From Desulfovibrio desulfuricans (lineage in GTDB: Bacteria > Desulfobacterota > Desulfovibrionia > Desulfovibrionales > Desulfovibrionaceae): a stretch of DNA of 64,000 nt. The notes under the pieces are model-generated. The model was not told where the DNA came from. It was given only the letters and a program-made list of their open reading frames with translations, and did not search any database. Position 1 is the stretch's first letter, and every line of letters starts with the position of its first letter. The position numbers and the translations under genes were made by a program. Positions 24,549 to 33,829 of the stretch are shown one piece after another. The stretch spans positions 1,500,001 through 1,564,000 of the forward strand of contig NZ_CP036295.1 of the NCBI RefSeq assembly GCF_004801255.1, written 5' to 3'.

Positions 24549-25985
24549 GTGGTGAAATCATATGTGCGTTATTTCTTTTTGCTGGTATTTGCTGCATCGC
24601 TCGTAGCAGGCTGCAGTTCATACCAGCCTACCAAGAACGTCTGGAAATCCACAAAGTCGTTCTGGAACACTTATGTTAGCCCCCCGGCTACCGTGGATTT
24701 TGAAGAAAAGGGCGAGCTTTCGCCTCAGGCGCTTGCTCTCACGCACAGCATGATGGGTATTGACGTTGAGCTTACCCGCCTTGAGAGGACCATGCTTAAT
24801 GCCGACAAGCCGCCGACGCGCGAGTGGCTTACCTCGTTCCTTACGTCCTTCCCCTGGGTCAGTGGTTTTGCCGGCGTAAAGTACGACGGCACCATCCTTG
24901 GGCAGGAACCTGCCAACCCCATGAAGCCGCTTGATTTTATTCCGCTGCTTTATGAAGACAAAAAGCAGAGCAGCCGCGCCCTGCGCGCCGATGTGCAAAA
25001 TACGCCCTACGGTCCCGAAGTGCTGCTTGCCTCGCCCCTGTACGACGGTGTGGACTTTTTGGGCGTGGTCGTGACCAACTTCGACATGCGGTCGCTCATG
25101 CAGTACTCGCATACCCCGCAGGATGTGGTTATTCTTTCGCCCCAGGCGCTGCTCTGGCCCGGCAAATACGACTTTGCCTCTACGCCTCTCGCTGGCGTAA
25201 ACTGGGACGAAGTCACTGCCAAGAGCACCTCTGGCACCTGCACCAACGTAAACGGCACGTTCTACTATAATGTCCGGTACCTTGGTAATGTGCCGCTGGT
25301 CTTTGCCGTGGCCGAAACGGGCAATTTCCCGCAGGGCAACGGCAGCGTCGATCAGGGCATGTCTTTCTTCCCCAAGGATCGTCCCAAGCTCACGCCGCCG
25401 CCGCACGTTGAGCGCAAAAACAAAAACCGTTTTGAAGAAAGCCAGAACGTGGACGTAACGCCCGAGCAGGCCACCGCCGCACCCGCCCAGGCCACCGGCA
25501 AGCCCACTGGCGGCGCGGACATCCAGCCCGGCAGCCACGACAGCATGCTGCTCAAGCACAAAAAAGCCGAGCGCCGCAAGGTGCAGGAACGTCAGCTTGA
25601 AGGTGAAAACACCTCTGTTGACCGCGCGCCCGCACCTGCAAGAAGTAAAACCAAGGAGACCCCGCCCACCGGTCTTGGCATACAGCCCGATGCCGACGCG
25701 GCTATCTTGCCTGGCGGTCGTCCCAGCCCGTTTGGACCCAAGGATGGCGACAACGCCGCCAAGCCCGCAGACGCAGGCTCCGGCAGCGCAGCGCCTGCCG
25801 ACAGCAACGCTGGCAGCGCAAAGCCCGCTGACACAGGTGCTGGCAGCGCAAAGCCCGCTGACACGGGTGCTGCCAGCGCAAAGCCCGACAGCGCGGCTGG
25901 CAAATCCGACGCTGGCGCTACGGGCAGTGAAACTCCATCGGCTTTGCCGGGTGGACGGCCAAGCCCCTTTGGACCACGGAACTGA
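24549..25985 (+). CDS. Lipoprotein with repeat-rich Pro/Ala tail
   Basis: About 478 residues. The N-terminus is a lipoprotein signal (hydrophobic core then LVAGC); Ser after the Cys points to the outer membrane. Residues about 40-265 form a folded domain that I do not recognise, with HSMMGIDVELTRLE, PWVSGFAGVKYDGTI and VPLVFAVAETG. The tail is low-complexity: three copies of SAKPADTGA-like repeats (25,815-25,890) and the phrase LPGGRPSPFGP twice. Two GTGs (24549, 24552) sit behind GAGGGAGA (24536-24543); ATG 24534, overlapping the previous stop, is the alternative. Last gene of the pgsA operon, before a strong terminator. Function unknown. Confidence 0.8.
   Translation: MVKSYVRYFFLLVFAASLVAGCSSYQPTKNVWKSTKSFWNTYVSPPATVDFEEKGELSPQALALTHSMMGIDVELTRLERTMLNADKPPTREWLTSFLTSFPWVSGFAGVKYDGTILGQEPANPMKPLDFIPLLYEDKKQSSRALRADVQNTPYGPEVLLASPLYDGVDFLGVVVTNFDMRSLMQYSHTPQDVVILSPQALLWPGKYDFASTPLAGVNWDEVTAKSTSGTCTNVNGTFYYNVRYLGNVPLVFAVAETGNFPQGNGSVDQGMSFFPKDRPKLTPPPHVERKNKNRFEESQNVDVTPEQATAAPAQATGKPTGGADIQPGSHDSMLLKHKKAERRKVQERQLEGENTSVDRAPAPARSKTKETPPTGLGIQPDADAAILPGGRPSPFGPKDGDNAAKPADAGSGSAAPADSNAGSAKPADTGAGSAKPADTGAASAKPDSAAGKSDAGATGSETPSALPGGRPSPFGPRN
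25800..25905 (+). repeat. Short tandem coding repeat in the lipoprotein tail
   Basis: Imperfect 36-base units of the form GGCAGCGCAAAGCCCGCTGA repeat about three times in frame, giving GSAKPADTGA units. Copy number may vary between strains. Confidence 0.75.
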
Positions 25986-26001
25986 CGCATTCAAGCTTAA
26001 A

Positions 26002-26033
26002 CTTGCGCCGCCCCGGGGCGGCGCAAGTCTTTT
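26002..26033 (+). terminator. Terminator after the lipoprotein gene
   Basis: A 26-base perfect palindrome (26002-26027, CTTGCGCCGCCCC and its complement) followed by TCTTTT. It ends the pgsA-lipoprotein operon. Confidence 0.85.
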
Positions 26034-26198
26034 GGTCTATGCTCTCCCTGATACGTAGCCCAGCTGGCGAATATGTTTCGCCAGCCAGCAGGTTGCAACG
26101 CGGATTCTGGCTGATCTTTGAGGCGGCAAATTTTCGCTTTCAGGGCCAAACGTTCTAATGTTCCTCTCAATTTTCTGGATGTTGTAAGGAGCCCCCCA

Positions 26199-27206
26199 AT
26201 GGCTGACATCACGGTTACGGAACACCTGCTGCTGCACCAGAAGCGCACCCCCCAGGCAACGGGCCAGTTCACCGGCCTTCTGTACGACCTCATTTTGTCT
26301 GGCAAAAGCATTTCGCGGCGCATTGCCAAGGCCGGGTTGCTCGATATTCTCGGCGGCACCGGCGAGGTGAATGTGCAAGGCGAAAATGTGCAGAAGATGG
26401 ACTCCATCGCCAACCGCATCATACTTTACCGTATGGAGCGGTGCGGGGCGCTTTGCGCCATGAGTTCCGAGGAAGAAGCCGAGCTTGTCCGCGTCAGCAA
26501 GGAATTTCCGCGCGGCGATTACATCCTTATTTTTGATCCGCTGGACGGATCGACCAATATTGATGTGAACATCAATGTCGGCACCATCTTTTCCATCCTG
26601 CGCAGGCCCGAGGGCCGCACCGGCGAGGTGAGCATTGATGATGTGCTGCAGCCAGGCGTAAAGCAGGTGGCTGCCGGCTACATTTTGTACGGCCCCGCTA
26701 CAATGCTGGTGCTCAGCACCGGTCAGGGGGTTCACGGTTTTACCCTCGACCCCGGCGTCGGAGAATTTTTGCTTTCACACCCGGATATGCGCATACCCGA
26801 GCAGGGGCATATCTATTCCGTCAACGAGGGCAACTGGAAAAACTGGGACGCGCCCGCCCGCGAGGCGGTAACCTGGTTCCACGGTTGCGAAACCTCTGAC
26901 GGCAAGCCCTATTCGTCCCGCTATGTTGGCGCGCTTGTTGCCGATTTTCATCGCACGCTCATTAACGGCGGCATCTATATGTACCCGCCCGACGCCAACA
27001 AGCCCAACGGCAAGCTCCGGCTCATGTGCGAGGCCAACCCGCTGGCTTTTCTTGCCGAGCAGGCTGGGGGCAAGGCGAGCGACGGTCATGGCCGTATCCT
27101 TGAAAGGGTGCCGGACAAACTGCACGCGCGTACGCCTCTCTACATCGGCTCTACCAGCGATGTGGAAGCGGTGGAAAAGATTTACGCAAGGCATGCGGGC
27201 AGGTAG
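26199..27206 (+). CDS. fbp: Fructose-1,6-bisphosphatase class 1
   Basis: A 335-residue enzyme that dephosphorylates fructose 1,6-bisphosphate in gluconeogenesis. The class 1 metal site is clear in [20 protein letters not shown], with SSEEEAELV upstream and [21 protein letters not shown] plus [19 protein letters not shown] downstream. AAGGAG lies eight bases before ATG 26199. Single gene between two terminators. Its presence, with tpiA, indicates a sugar-synthesising direction, usual for organisms that live on lactate, formate or H2. Confidence 0.96.
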   Translation: MADITVTEHLLLHQKRTPQATGQFTGLLYDLILSGKSISRRIAKAGLLDILGGTGEVNVQGENVQKMDSIANRIILYRMERCGALCAMSSEEEAELVRVSKEFPRGDYILIFDPLDGSTNIDVNINVGTIFSILRRPEGRTGEVSIDDVLQPGVKQVAAGYILYGPATMLVLSTGQGVHGFTLDPGVGEFLLSHPDMRIPEQGHIYSVNEGNWKNWDAPAREAVTWFHGCETSDGKPYSSRYVGALVADFHRTLINGGIYMYPPDANKPNGKLRLMCEANPLAFLAEQAGGKASDGHGRILERVPDKLHARTPLYIGSTSDVEAVEKIYARHAGR

Positions 27207-27215
27207 TTTTTTTGC

Positions 27216-27248
27216 GGCAGCCCTTGCCATTTGCGGGGGCTGCCTTCT
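27216..27248 (+). terminator. Probable terminator after fbp
   Basis: GGCAGCCC (27216-27223) pairs with GGGCTGCC (27237-27244) around a 13-base loop, then TTCTTG. The T-run is short, so efficiency is uncertain. Confidence 0.6.
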
Positions 27249-27269
27249 TGTACCGGCCTTGAGCCGTAA

Positions 27270-28334
27270 ATGGCGATATGCATGCTGTGCCTTGGAATTG
27301 AAAGTTCTTGTGACGAGACCGCGCTGGCGCTTGTGGAAGACGGGCGGCTTGTGGAAGCCGTGCTGGCAAGCCAGGCCGATGTGCACGCCCTGTTTGGCGG
27401 GGTAGTGCCGGAGCTGGCCTCGCGCGAGCATTACCGTTTTGTCGGGGCGCTGTTTGACGAGTTGATGCGTCGCAGCGGCAGGGACAATGCCGACATTGAC
27501 CTTGTTTCTGTGGCCCGTGGGCCGGGCCTGCTTGGCAGCCTGCTTGTGGGCGTCGCCTTTGCCAAGGGGCTGGCGCTGGGGCTTGGCAAACCCTTTTTGG
27601 GGGTCAACCACCTGCACGCCCATCTTTTGGCTGTCGGGCTGGAGCACGAACTGCGCTTTCCTGCTCTTGGCCTGCTGGTATCGGGCGGCCATACGCATCT
27701 GTACCGCATGGAATCGCCGTGGGATTGCCGCCTTCTTGGCCGTACGCTGGATGACGCGGCGGGCGAGGCCTTTGACAAGGTGGGCAAATTTTTGGGGCTG
27801 GCGTACCCCGGCGGCAGGCTCATGGATGCCCTGGCGCGTGCGGGCCAGGCCAAGCCGAAACTGTTTCCGCGTCCGTACCTTGATAACGACAACCTCGACT
27901 TCAGCTTCAGCGGGTTGAAAACAGCTGCCACAGGGCTTGCGGCGCAGCAGCTGGCAGGCCATGACTGGCCGCGCCCGCTCACCGATGTTGCTCACGCGCC
28001 GCAGGTTCTCAAGGATTATTGCGCCTCATTCAACCTCGCTGTGGTGGAGACGCTGTGCGCCAAAGCAAAGCGGGCGCTTGACCGCAACCCTGACCTGAAG
28101 ACTCTTATAATGGCTGGCGGCGTTGCCTGCAATTCGCTGTTGCGCGAGAGTATTGCCGAGCTTATGCAGAGCAGGGGGGGCAGGGCCCTTATTCCTGACT
28201 GGCAACTGTGCACCGACAATGCAGCCATGATCGCCCATGCCGGATGGCTTTTGGGCAAAAACGGCTACCACCACGATTTGTGTATGGAAACCATACCGCG
28301 CGGCAAGGCCATACCCCAAGACATGCAGTGCTGA
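27270..28334 (+). CDS. tsaD: tRNA threonylcarbamoyladenosine transferase TsaD
   Basis: A 354-residue ASKHA-fold protein that transfers the threonylcarbamoyl group to A37 of ANN-decoding tRNAs. Motifs: [46 protein letters not shown] (metal-binding HxxxH), [35 protein letters not shown] and [20 protein letters not shown] near the C-terminus. ATG 27270 is used; ATG 27282 four codons later is a close alternative. It is probably monocistronic. Confidence 0.96.
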   Translation: MAICMLCLGIESSCDETALALVEDGRLVEAVLASQADVHALFGGVVPELASREHYRFVGALFDELMRRSGRDNADIDLVSVARGPGLLGSLLVGVAFAKGLALGLGKPFLGVNHLHAHLLAVGLEHELRFPALGLLVSGGHTHLYRMESPWDCRLLGRTLDDAAGEAFDKVGKFLGLAYPGGRLMDALARAGQAKPKLFPRPYLDNDNLDFSFSGLKTAATGLAAQQLAGHDWPRPLTDVAHAPQVLKDYCASFNLAVVETLCAKAKRALDRNPDLKTLIMAGGVACNSLLRESIAELMQSRGGRALIPDWQLCTDNAAMIAHAGWLLGKNGYHHDLCMETIPRGKAIPQDMQC

Positions 28335-28378
28335 TTGTGCGGAAAAGCTCAAGAAACCTTGCAAAACAAGAGATTGTC

Positions 28379-28407
28379 TTGACAGAGTGCACATTGGTAT
28401 CTACTCT
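28379..28407 (+). promoter_or_regulatory. Candidate promoter of trxA-trxB-bamD
   Basis: A perfect TTGACA (28379-28384), 17-base spacer and TACTCT (28402-28407, only three of six matches) lie about 100 bases before trxA. Confidence 0.35.
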
Positions 28408-28503
28408 TACTCAATACAGAAGCATACACAAAAATACGCTTCTGTTCGCGTCGTGGGTTGAAAGTGGCCACGGCGCGACACAAAGCAACGTAAGGAGATA
28501 GTT

Positions 28504-28827
28504 ATGGCTGAACAGGTCACTGACGCCACCTTTGAAAGCGTTGTGCTCAAGTCTGATCTTCCGGTTCTGCTCGATTTTTGGGCTCCCTGGTGCGGTCCTT
28601 GCCGCGCGGTAGGCCCCATCATCGACGAACTGGCAACCGAGTATGACGGCAAGGTACGCGTTGTAAAAATGAACGTGGACGAAAATCCGGCCACGCCCAC
28701 CAAGTTTGGCATTCGCGCTATCCCGACACTCGTCCTTTTCAAAAAGGGTGAAACGGTGGAGCAAATCACCGGAGCCGTCACTAAGGCTGCCCTCAAAGAC
28801 CTTATTGACTCAAAGGCTCTGGCATGA
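28504..28827 (+). CDS. trxA: Thioredoxin
   Basis: A 107-residue classic thioredoxin with the redox motif WAPWCGPC (Cys pair near residues 31-34), the conserved cis-Pro in [12 protein letters not shown] and the [12 protein letters not shown] strand. It reduces protein disulfides in the cytoplasm. AAGGAG lies just before ATG 28504. Its stop overlaps the trxB start (ATGA), so the pair is translated together. Confidence 0.97.
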   Translation: MAEQVTDATFESVVLKSDLPVLLDFWAPWCGPCRAVGPIIDELATEYDGKVRVVKMNVDENPATPTKFGIRAIPTLVLFKKGETVEQITGAVTKAALKDLIDSKALA

Positions 28828-29750
28828 AGGTATATGACGCCGTTGTCATAGGCAGCGGCCCCGCTGGTATTACGGCTGCCATGTATCTGGCCCGTTCTGG
28901 TTGCTCGGTGCTTTTGCCCGAGCAACTGGCAGCAGGCGGTCAGATACTGCAAACTGAAGCCATGGAAAACTATCCAGGTTTTCCCAAGGGCATCAAGGGC
29001 TATGAGCTGGCGGATCTTTTTGATGCGCACCTGGCCGGTCTTGCTGTAGACCGGCCAGCCGCATCAGTTGAATCGGTGACCGGCTCGGCTGGGCATTTTG
29101 TTGTTCGCGCTGGCGGCGCAGAGCACCATTGCAAGACGGTTATTGTCTGCTCTGGCGCGCACCACAAGCCGCTTGGGCTGGAAAACGAAGACAGGCTGCG
29201 CGGCCACGGCGTATCGTATTGCGCCATCTGCGACGGCAATTTTTTTCGCAACCAGACGGTAGCGGTAGTTGGCGGCGGCAATTCGGCGCTGGAAGAGTCA
29301 CTTTACCTTGCAAAGATTGTAGGAAAGCTCTATCTTATCCACCGCCGCGATGATTTTCGCGGGCACAAGATTTATCAGGATAAGCTTGCCGCCTACGGCG
29401 ACAAGATCGAGATCATGCGCAGCTGCGTTGTAAGCCGCTTGCACGGCGAAAACGAGCTGACAGGCCTAACGGTAAAGGAACTGAAGACCGGTCAGGAACG
29501 CCATCTGCCCGTAGACGGGCTTTTCGTCTATGTTGGGTATGAGCCTTCCACCGCCTTTTTGCCCGCAGAGGTCGTCCGTGACGAACAAGGCTTCATTATC
29601 ACCGATACGGAAATGCGCACGAGCATTCCGGGCATTTTTGCCGCTGGTGATATCCGTTCAAAGCTTTGCCGTCAGGTAATCACTGCCGCCGGTGACGGCG
29701 CAACTGCCGCGCAGGCGGCGTTTGTCTTTTTGGAACAGCTCCATGCATAA
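28824..29750 (+). CDS. trxB: Thioredoxin reductase
   Basis: A 308-residue low-molecular-weight flavoenzyme that reduces thioredoxin with NAD(P)H. FAD site [19 protein letters not shown], the redox disulfide [11 protein letters not shown], the pyridine-nucleotide site [16 protein letters not shown] and the closing [11 protein letters not shown] with DGATAAQAA. After the second glycine motif the residues are [10 protein letters not shown], close to the NADPH-type HRR pattern. It is coupled to trxA at its start and overlaps the bamD start by eight bases. Confidence 0.96.
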   Translation: MKVYDAVVIGSGPAGITAAMYLARSGCSVLLPEQLAAGGQILQTEAMENYPGFPKGIKGYELADLFDAHLAGLAVDRPAASVESVTGSAGHFVVRAGGAEHHCKTVIVCSGAHHKPLGLENEDRLRGHGVSYCAICDGNFFRNQTVAVVGGGNSALEESLYLAKIVGKLYLIHRRDDFRGHKIYQDKLAAYGDKIEIMRSCVVSRLHGENELTGLTVKELKTGQERHLPVDGLFVYVGYEPSTAFLPAEVVRDEQGFIITDTEMRTSIPGIFAAGDIRSKLCRQVITAAGDGATAAQAAFVFLEQLHA

Positions 29751-30474
29751 AAAAATGCTTCGCTCCCTTTTGCTTGTCATAAGCATGTTTGCGGTTTCCG
29801 GTTGCGGCATCATTGATATGATATACCTGCCGCCGGCGGAAGATACCGCCCAGGAGGTTTTTGAAGCCGCCAATGACGCCATGAGTGAAAAAAACTACGT
29901 GCGCGCCGTGGAGCTGTACAACAAACTTCGCGACACCTACCCCTTCAGCCCCTATACGGTTGATGCGGAGCTGTCGCTGGCCGACGCCTATTTCCTTGAC
30001 GAGGAATACGAGCTTGCAGCCGAAACCTACAAGGATTTCGAGTCGCTGCATCCTCGTCACGAAGCTATCCCCTATGTTCTGTACCAGACAGGCATGTCGC
30101 TCATGAAGCAGTTCCGCTCCATCGACAGGGCCACCACAGAGCTTAAGGAAGCGTACGACTACTTTGACCGCTTGCGCCAGACCTTCCCCGATTCGCCCTA
30201 TTCCAAGAGCGCGGAAGAGCACATGCGCACGTGCCGTCAGCTTATGGCCGAGCACGAACTGTATATTGCCGACGTGTTCTGGCACATGAAGAAATACGGC
30301 CCGGCCTGGCATCGCTACGAGTACATTGTTGCCACTTACAAGGATGTGCCTGAAGTTGCCGAGCACGCCCAGGAAAAGAGCCTCGCTGCCTATCACAACT
30401 ATCGTGAGGCGCAGTCGAAGGACGTTCGTGAAAAACGCGAGGGCAGCTGGAAAAAGTGGTTTACTTGGCTGTAA
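29743..30474 (+). CDS. bamD: Outer-membrane assembly factor BamD
   Basis: A 243-residue lipoprotein (signal LLLVISMFAVSGC) made of TPR units: AQEVFEAANDAMSEKNYVRAVELYNKL, DTYPFSPYTVDAELSLADAYF, EEYELAAETYKDFESLHP and LRQTFPDSPYSKSAEEH. This is the BamD/YfiO pattern; BamD helps BamA insert beta-barrel proteins such as the TonB-dependent receptor encoded further on. ATG 29743 overlaps the end of trxB; ATG 29755 four codons later is also possible. Confidence 0.92.
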   Translation: MHKKMLRSLLLVISMFAVSGCGIIDMIYLPPAEDTAQEVFEAANDAMSEKNYVRAVELYNKLRDTYPFSPYTVDAELSLADAYFLDEEYELAAETYKDFESLHPRHEAIPYVLYQTGMSLMKQFRSIDRATTELKEAYDYFDRLRQTFPDSPYSKSAEEHMRTCRQLMAEHELYIADVFWHMKKYGPAWHRYEYIVATYKDVPEVAEHAQEKSLAAYHNYREAQSKDVREKREGSWKKWFTWL

Positions 30475-30512
30475 GCGTACGTAACGGTTTTTGCTAAAAG
30501 TTTGCACGCATT

Positions 30513-30548
30513 ACAAACCGGCTGTTTTGAAAAAAACAGCCGGTTTGT
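30513..30548 (+). terminator. Hairpin after bamD, weak terminator
   Basis: Sixteen-base arms (30513-30528 and 30533-30548, ACAAACCGGCTGTTTT and complement) with a four-base loop; no T-run follows on the plus strand. Confidence 0.6.
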
Positions 30549-30590
30549 GTCGCATTACGCCCATGCCTTGTATTTGCGCCGCTGGCCGTC

Positions 30591-30619
30591 TTGCGTAGTT
30601 TGTGCCTGCATTTTATAAC
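30591..30619 (+). promoter_or_regulatory. Candidate promoter of the CDF transporter gene
   Basis: TTGCGT (30591-30596), a 17-base spacer and TATAAC (30614-30619, five of six) stand 34 bases before the start. Confidence 0.45.
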
Positions 30620-30652
30620 CCTCAGAATATCTGCCAGATATAGGGATGCCCT

Positions 30653-32110
30653 ATGACTATGCTTAACAGCGGTGCAGACGAAAAAAGCCGTGCCGCCATG
30701 TTTTCGCTGCTGGCAGCGCTGGCGCTTACCAGTGTCAAACTCGCCGTAGGGCTATATACAAACAGTCTTGGCATATTGTCCGAGGCGCTGCACAGCGGGC
30801 TTGACCTTTTGGCTGCGGCCCTTACGCTTGCAGCGATAAAAATTTCATCAAAACCTGCCGATTCGCGGCATCCCTACGGTCACGGCAAGGCAGAGAACCT
30901 GTCCGCCCTGGCGCAGACGGTGCTGCTGTTCGTTACGTGCGCCTGGGTCGTTTATGAAGGCGTGCACCGCCTCACATCCGGGGCAAGCCCTGTTGTTCCC
31001 TCGCTTTGGGGTGTTGGCGTCATGGCTTTTTCCATGGCCATAGACATCAATCGGGTGCGCGTTTTGCGGCGTGTGGCCAAAAACTTTAACAGCCAGGCCC
31101 TTGAGGCCGATGCTCTGCATTTTTCCACCGATATTTTGTCCTCGGCCGTGGTGCTTGTGGGCGTGTTTGCCGTATGGTTAGCGCAGGCCTTGCAGTTGCC
31201 GGCGCCTGTGAGCAGGGTGCTTTCGCAGGCGGATACGGTGGCCGCGTTGCTGGTGGCCGCCATTATTTTCAGGGCCAGCATGCACATGGCGGCGGATGCG
31301 GTGGACATGCTTATGGATTCCGGCTCTGCGCACGCCAGCGAGGCCATTGTCGCAGGAGTCAAAAAAATCGCGGGCATATCAGAAGTCACACGGGTGCGCG
31401 TGCGCACAAGCGGCCCGCAGAGCTTTGTTGACCTGACGGTGGGTGTTGCGCCTGGTTTGAAGGTAAGCGACGGTCATCGGCTGGCGCACGAGGCGGAGGA
31501 GGCCGTGGCCGCCGTCTTGCCGGGCGCGGATGTGACCGTGCATGTCGAGCCGCGCAAATCGTGCCGCATTGACGAAAACAACCCCTTTGTCCTGGTGCAG
31601 CTTGCCGCCTCGGAGCACGGTCTGGCCGTGCACGACGTGCATGTCCTGAGTGCGGATACGGCCTGTCACATTGAGCTGCATGTGGAGCTGCCCGGCCAGA
31701 TGCCCTTTGACAGGGCCTACGCTCGCGTCAAGGCTTTTGAGGATTCGCTGCGCGAAACCTTGCCGGGCGTTGAGATCGTCAGCCATCTTGAGCCCAAGGC
31801 CCCAAGCGCTGCGCTCGAATCCGGCGCTTCGGTTTCACTGCCGTTTTCAGAAATGGCCTGGCGCGAGATTGAGGCGGCTGTGGGAAATGAACCCCTGGCG
31901 TGCACGCCGCACAAATTTTCTACCTACGTGCTGCCCGAGCAAGGGGTGTGTATTTCATTCCACTGCAATGTCAGCGTGGGCCTGTCGGTTGAGGAGGCTC
32001 ACAACGTATGCTCGCGCCTTGAAAAGCGCATCAGGGCAGCCGTGCCCCAGCTGGGGAGACTGAGCATACACATGGAACCCGCCGTAGATTCGGGCAATGC
32101 CAAGACGTAG
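30653..32110 (+). CDS. Cation diffusion facilitator with three tandem C-terminal domains
   Basis: A 485-residue inner-membrane metal/proton antiporter, against about 300 for an ordinary CDF protein. Six membrane helices occupy residues about 15-210; the two metal-site motifs are HxxxD: ALHSGLD (His47, Asp51) in helix 2 and HMAADAVD in helix 5, the pattern of zinc exporters. Three similar cytosolic ferredoxin-like domains follow (about 215-300, 305-385, 395-475), each ending in a matching strand: VTVHVEP, IVSHLEP, LSIHMEP. The extra two copies are unusual. AGGGA precedes ATG 30653. Single gene. Export of zinc, iron or related ions from the cytoplasm is expected; the ion cannot be fixed. Confidence 0.9.
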   Translation: MTMLNSGADEKSRAAMFSLLAALALTSVKLAVGLYTNSLGILSEALHSGLDLLAAALTLAAIKISSKPADSRHPYGHGKAENLSALAQTVLLFVTCAWVVYEGVHRLTSGASPVVPSLWGVGVMAFSMAIDINRVRVLRRVAKNFNSQALEADALHFSTDILSSAVVLVGVFAVWLAQALQLPAPVSRVLSQADTVAALLVAAIIFRASMHMAADAVDMLMDSGSAHASEAIVAGVKKIAGISEVTRVRVRTSGPQSFVDLTVGVAPGLKVSDGHRLAHEAEEAVAAVLPGADVTVHVEPRKSCRIDENNPFVLVQLAASEHGLAVHDVHVLSADTACHIELHVELPGQMPFDRAYARVKAFEDSLRETLPGVEIVSHLEPKAPSAALESGASVSLPFSEMAWREIEAAVGNEPLACTPHKFSTYVLPEQGVCISFHCNVSVGLSVEEAHNVCSRLEKRIRAAVPQLGRLSIHMEPAVDSGNAKT

Positions 32111-32407
32111 CGCCCAGACGCTGTCCCTAACGAACGTCAGCCCGTAGCCTCGCTTGGCGGCACTTGCCGCCAGAGTACTGCCGGGACCTCAGCCTCAAAG
32201 CCATTGTCATGCCTTGACAGGCGAGGTAAGACGCCATACTCAGGCCGCAATGGCGTGACCCGTCGTAAAAGGGACGCATAATACGCCTTGGCAGAGCCAT
32301 TGCCCGCGTCCAAATGTCTGGCGTGGCTGCAGCTGCGTGTGGGGCTGCTTGCGGCGGGCGCAAAGCGCTGTCCGCAACCTTGTTGCGCTCTGATTATAGG
32401 CCTGATT
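32111..32407. other. Intergenic region, no gene assigned
   Basis: About 300 bases between the CDF gene and engB (convergent). It has a perfect GGCGGC-ACTT-GCCGCC hairpin (32156-32171) without a T-run. A 78-codon open frame on the minus strand has no homology I recognise and no clear ribosome site. I do not recognise a structured RNA here. Confidence 0.4.
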
Positions 32408-33061
32408 TTACTCTTGGTTTTGCGCCAGGTTTGGCGCTACATCTTGCGGTTGCGGTTCGCCGCTGTCGCTATCAGCGTCAACGCGCTGGGGAGCGGCTGT
32501 TTCAACCAGCGCACGCCACAGATTGTCTATGCCGTATCGGTTGCTGGACGAGGTGACAATCGGGCGCGTTCCGAGCAGTTCCTGCCATTCATTTTGCCGG
32601 TTGGCGCGCTCTCGCTGGGTGCACTTGTCGGCCTTGGTCAGTACGGGCACAATATTCAGGCCATTGGTGCGGGCAAAGGCTGCAAGGTTTTTGTCGAGCG
32701 TTTGAGGCTCAAGGCGGCTGTCGAGCAGCAGGGCCAAAGCTTTGAGGCTTGCGCATTCCACCAGGTAGCGCTCAAGCAAATGCGCCCATTTTTCGCGTTC
32801 GGAATGGCTTGCGCGGGCATAGCCGTAGCCCGGCAGGTCCACAAGATAGAAATTGTGGGGCGTGACGCGATAATAATTTACCGAGCGTGTTTTGCCGGGG
32901 GTAGAGCTGACTTTAGCCAGTTTTTTTCGTCCGGCCAGCGCGTTGATAAGCGATGATTTGCCGACATTTGAGCGCCCGGCAAGGGCTATTTGCGCCTCTG
33001 GCAGCGATATGAGCTGCTCAAGGGTATAGGCGGTGGTTTCAAGGGTAAGAACGGGATTCAT
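32408..33061 (-). CDS. engB: Ribosome biogenesis GTPase EngB/YsxC
   Basis: A 217-residue TRAFAC GTPase needed for large-subunit ribosome assembly. G motifs: [17 protein letters not shown] (G1), [12 protein letters not shown] (G2), [10 protein letters not shown] (G3), LTKADKCT (G4) and TSSSNRYG (G5). ATG 33061 is chosen because GAGG lies six bases upstream; the frame could start four codons earlier. A short acidic tail follows the G domain. Monocistronic, divergent from efp. Confidence 0.95.
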   Translation of the reverse strand: MNPVLTLETTAYTLEQLISLPEAQIALAGRSNVGKSSLINALAGRKKLAKVSSTPGKTRSVNYYRVTPHNFYLVDLPGYGYARASHSEREKWAHLLERYLVECASLKALALLLDSRLEPQTLDKNLAAFARTNGLNIVPVLTKADKCTQRERANRQNEWQELLGTRPIVTSSSNRYGIDNLWRALVETAAPQRVDADSDSGEPQPQDVAPNLAQNQE

Positions 33062-33094
33062 AATAAACCTCATGTAATACTTTAGCTTTGTGTC

Positions 33095-33123
33095 TTGACA
33101 AGCAGGCTTGTTTCAGCAAATAT
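33095..33123 (+). promoter_or_regulatory. Candidate promoter upstream of efp
   Basis: Perfect TTGACA (33095-33100) followed after 17 bases by AAATAT; the -10 match is poor. It lies about 125 bases before the efp start. Confidence 0.33.
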
Positions 33124-33247
33124 TTTCAATTCAGGGCTGACATTTTCAGCCAACTTCCGTATAAGGTAGCCGCTCTTGCCGCAGTTGGCAAATGATCGGC
33201 TTTTCTGCCAGCCTGCGCCGGTTTGAGGCGACATGTTAGGAGGACAA

Positions 33248-33805
33248 ATGTATTCTACCACAGACTTTCGTAAGGGCCTGAAGATTGAAGTCGAGGGAAC
33301 CCCTTTCGAAATCGTTGACTTTCAGCACTTCAAGCCCGGCAAGGGTGGCGCCATGGTGCGCACCAAACTGCGCAACATCCTTACCGGCCGCATGCAGGAT
33401 ATAACCTTCCGTTCCGGCGAAAAAGTTGGCAAGCCCGACCTGGAAACCCGCGACATGCAGTTTCTCTATCGCCAGGAAGACGACCTTATCTTCATGGATA
33501 TGACTACCTACGAACAGCTGCAGATGCACATCACCACCACCGACGGCAAGGAAGGCTTCCTTAAAGACGGTCAGGAATGCCGCGTGCTGCTGTACAAGGG
33601 CAACCCCCTTGATATCGACATCCCGCTGAGCCTTGTGCTGACTGTTATTGAAACCGAGCCCGGCGCCAAGGGTGACACTGTAAGCAACGTCACCAAGGCC
33701 GCCAAGCTTGAAACCGGTATTTCGGTTCAGGTGCCCATTTTTGTCAACGAAGGTGACCGCATCAAGGTTGACACCCGCACCAAGGAATACCTGGGCCGGG
33801 AATGA
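33248..33805 (+). CDS. efp: Translation elongation factor P
   Basis: A 185-residue EF-P that relieves ribosome stalling at polyproline. The KOW-like first domain carries the exposed tip [10 protein letters not shown]; its Lys near residue 34 is where modification occurs in other bacteria. OB domains follow ([37 protein letters not shown]). TAGGAGGA is right before ATG 33248. The many Pro/Ala-rich proteins in this window (SecG tail, lipoprotein tail) fit a need for EF-P. First gene of the efp-ftsK-lolA run. Confidence 0.97.
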   Translation: MYSTTDFRKGLKIEVEGTPFEIVDFQHFKPGKGGAMVRTKLRNILTGRMQDITFRSGEKVGKPDLETRDMQFLYRQEDDLIFMDMTTYEQLQMHITTTDGKEGFLKDGQECRVLLYKGNPLDIDIPLSLVLTVIETEPGAKGDTVSNVTKAAKLETGISVQVPIFVNEGDRIKVDTRTKEYLGRE

Positions 33806-33829
33806 TAACCGGTTCGGGAGGGTAGCCCT

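Noticed and set aside
25800..25905. CRISPR-like array in the repeats
   Set aside because: The repeats are in frame, imperfect and contiguous without spacers; they encode the lipoprotein tail.
32111..32407. Structured RNA gene (RNase P, 6S or tmRNA) downstream of the CDF gene
   Set aside because: Only one short perfect hairpin is present and none of the conserved cores of these RNAs is seen.
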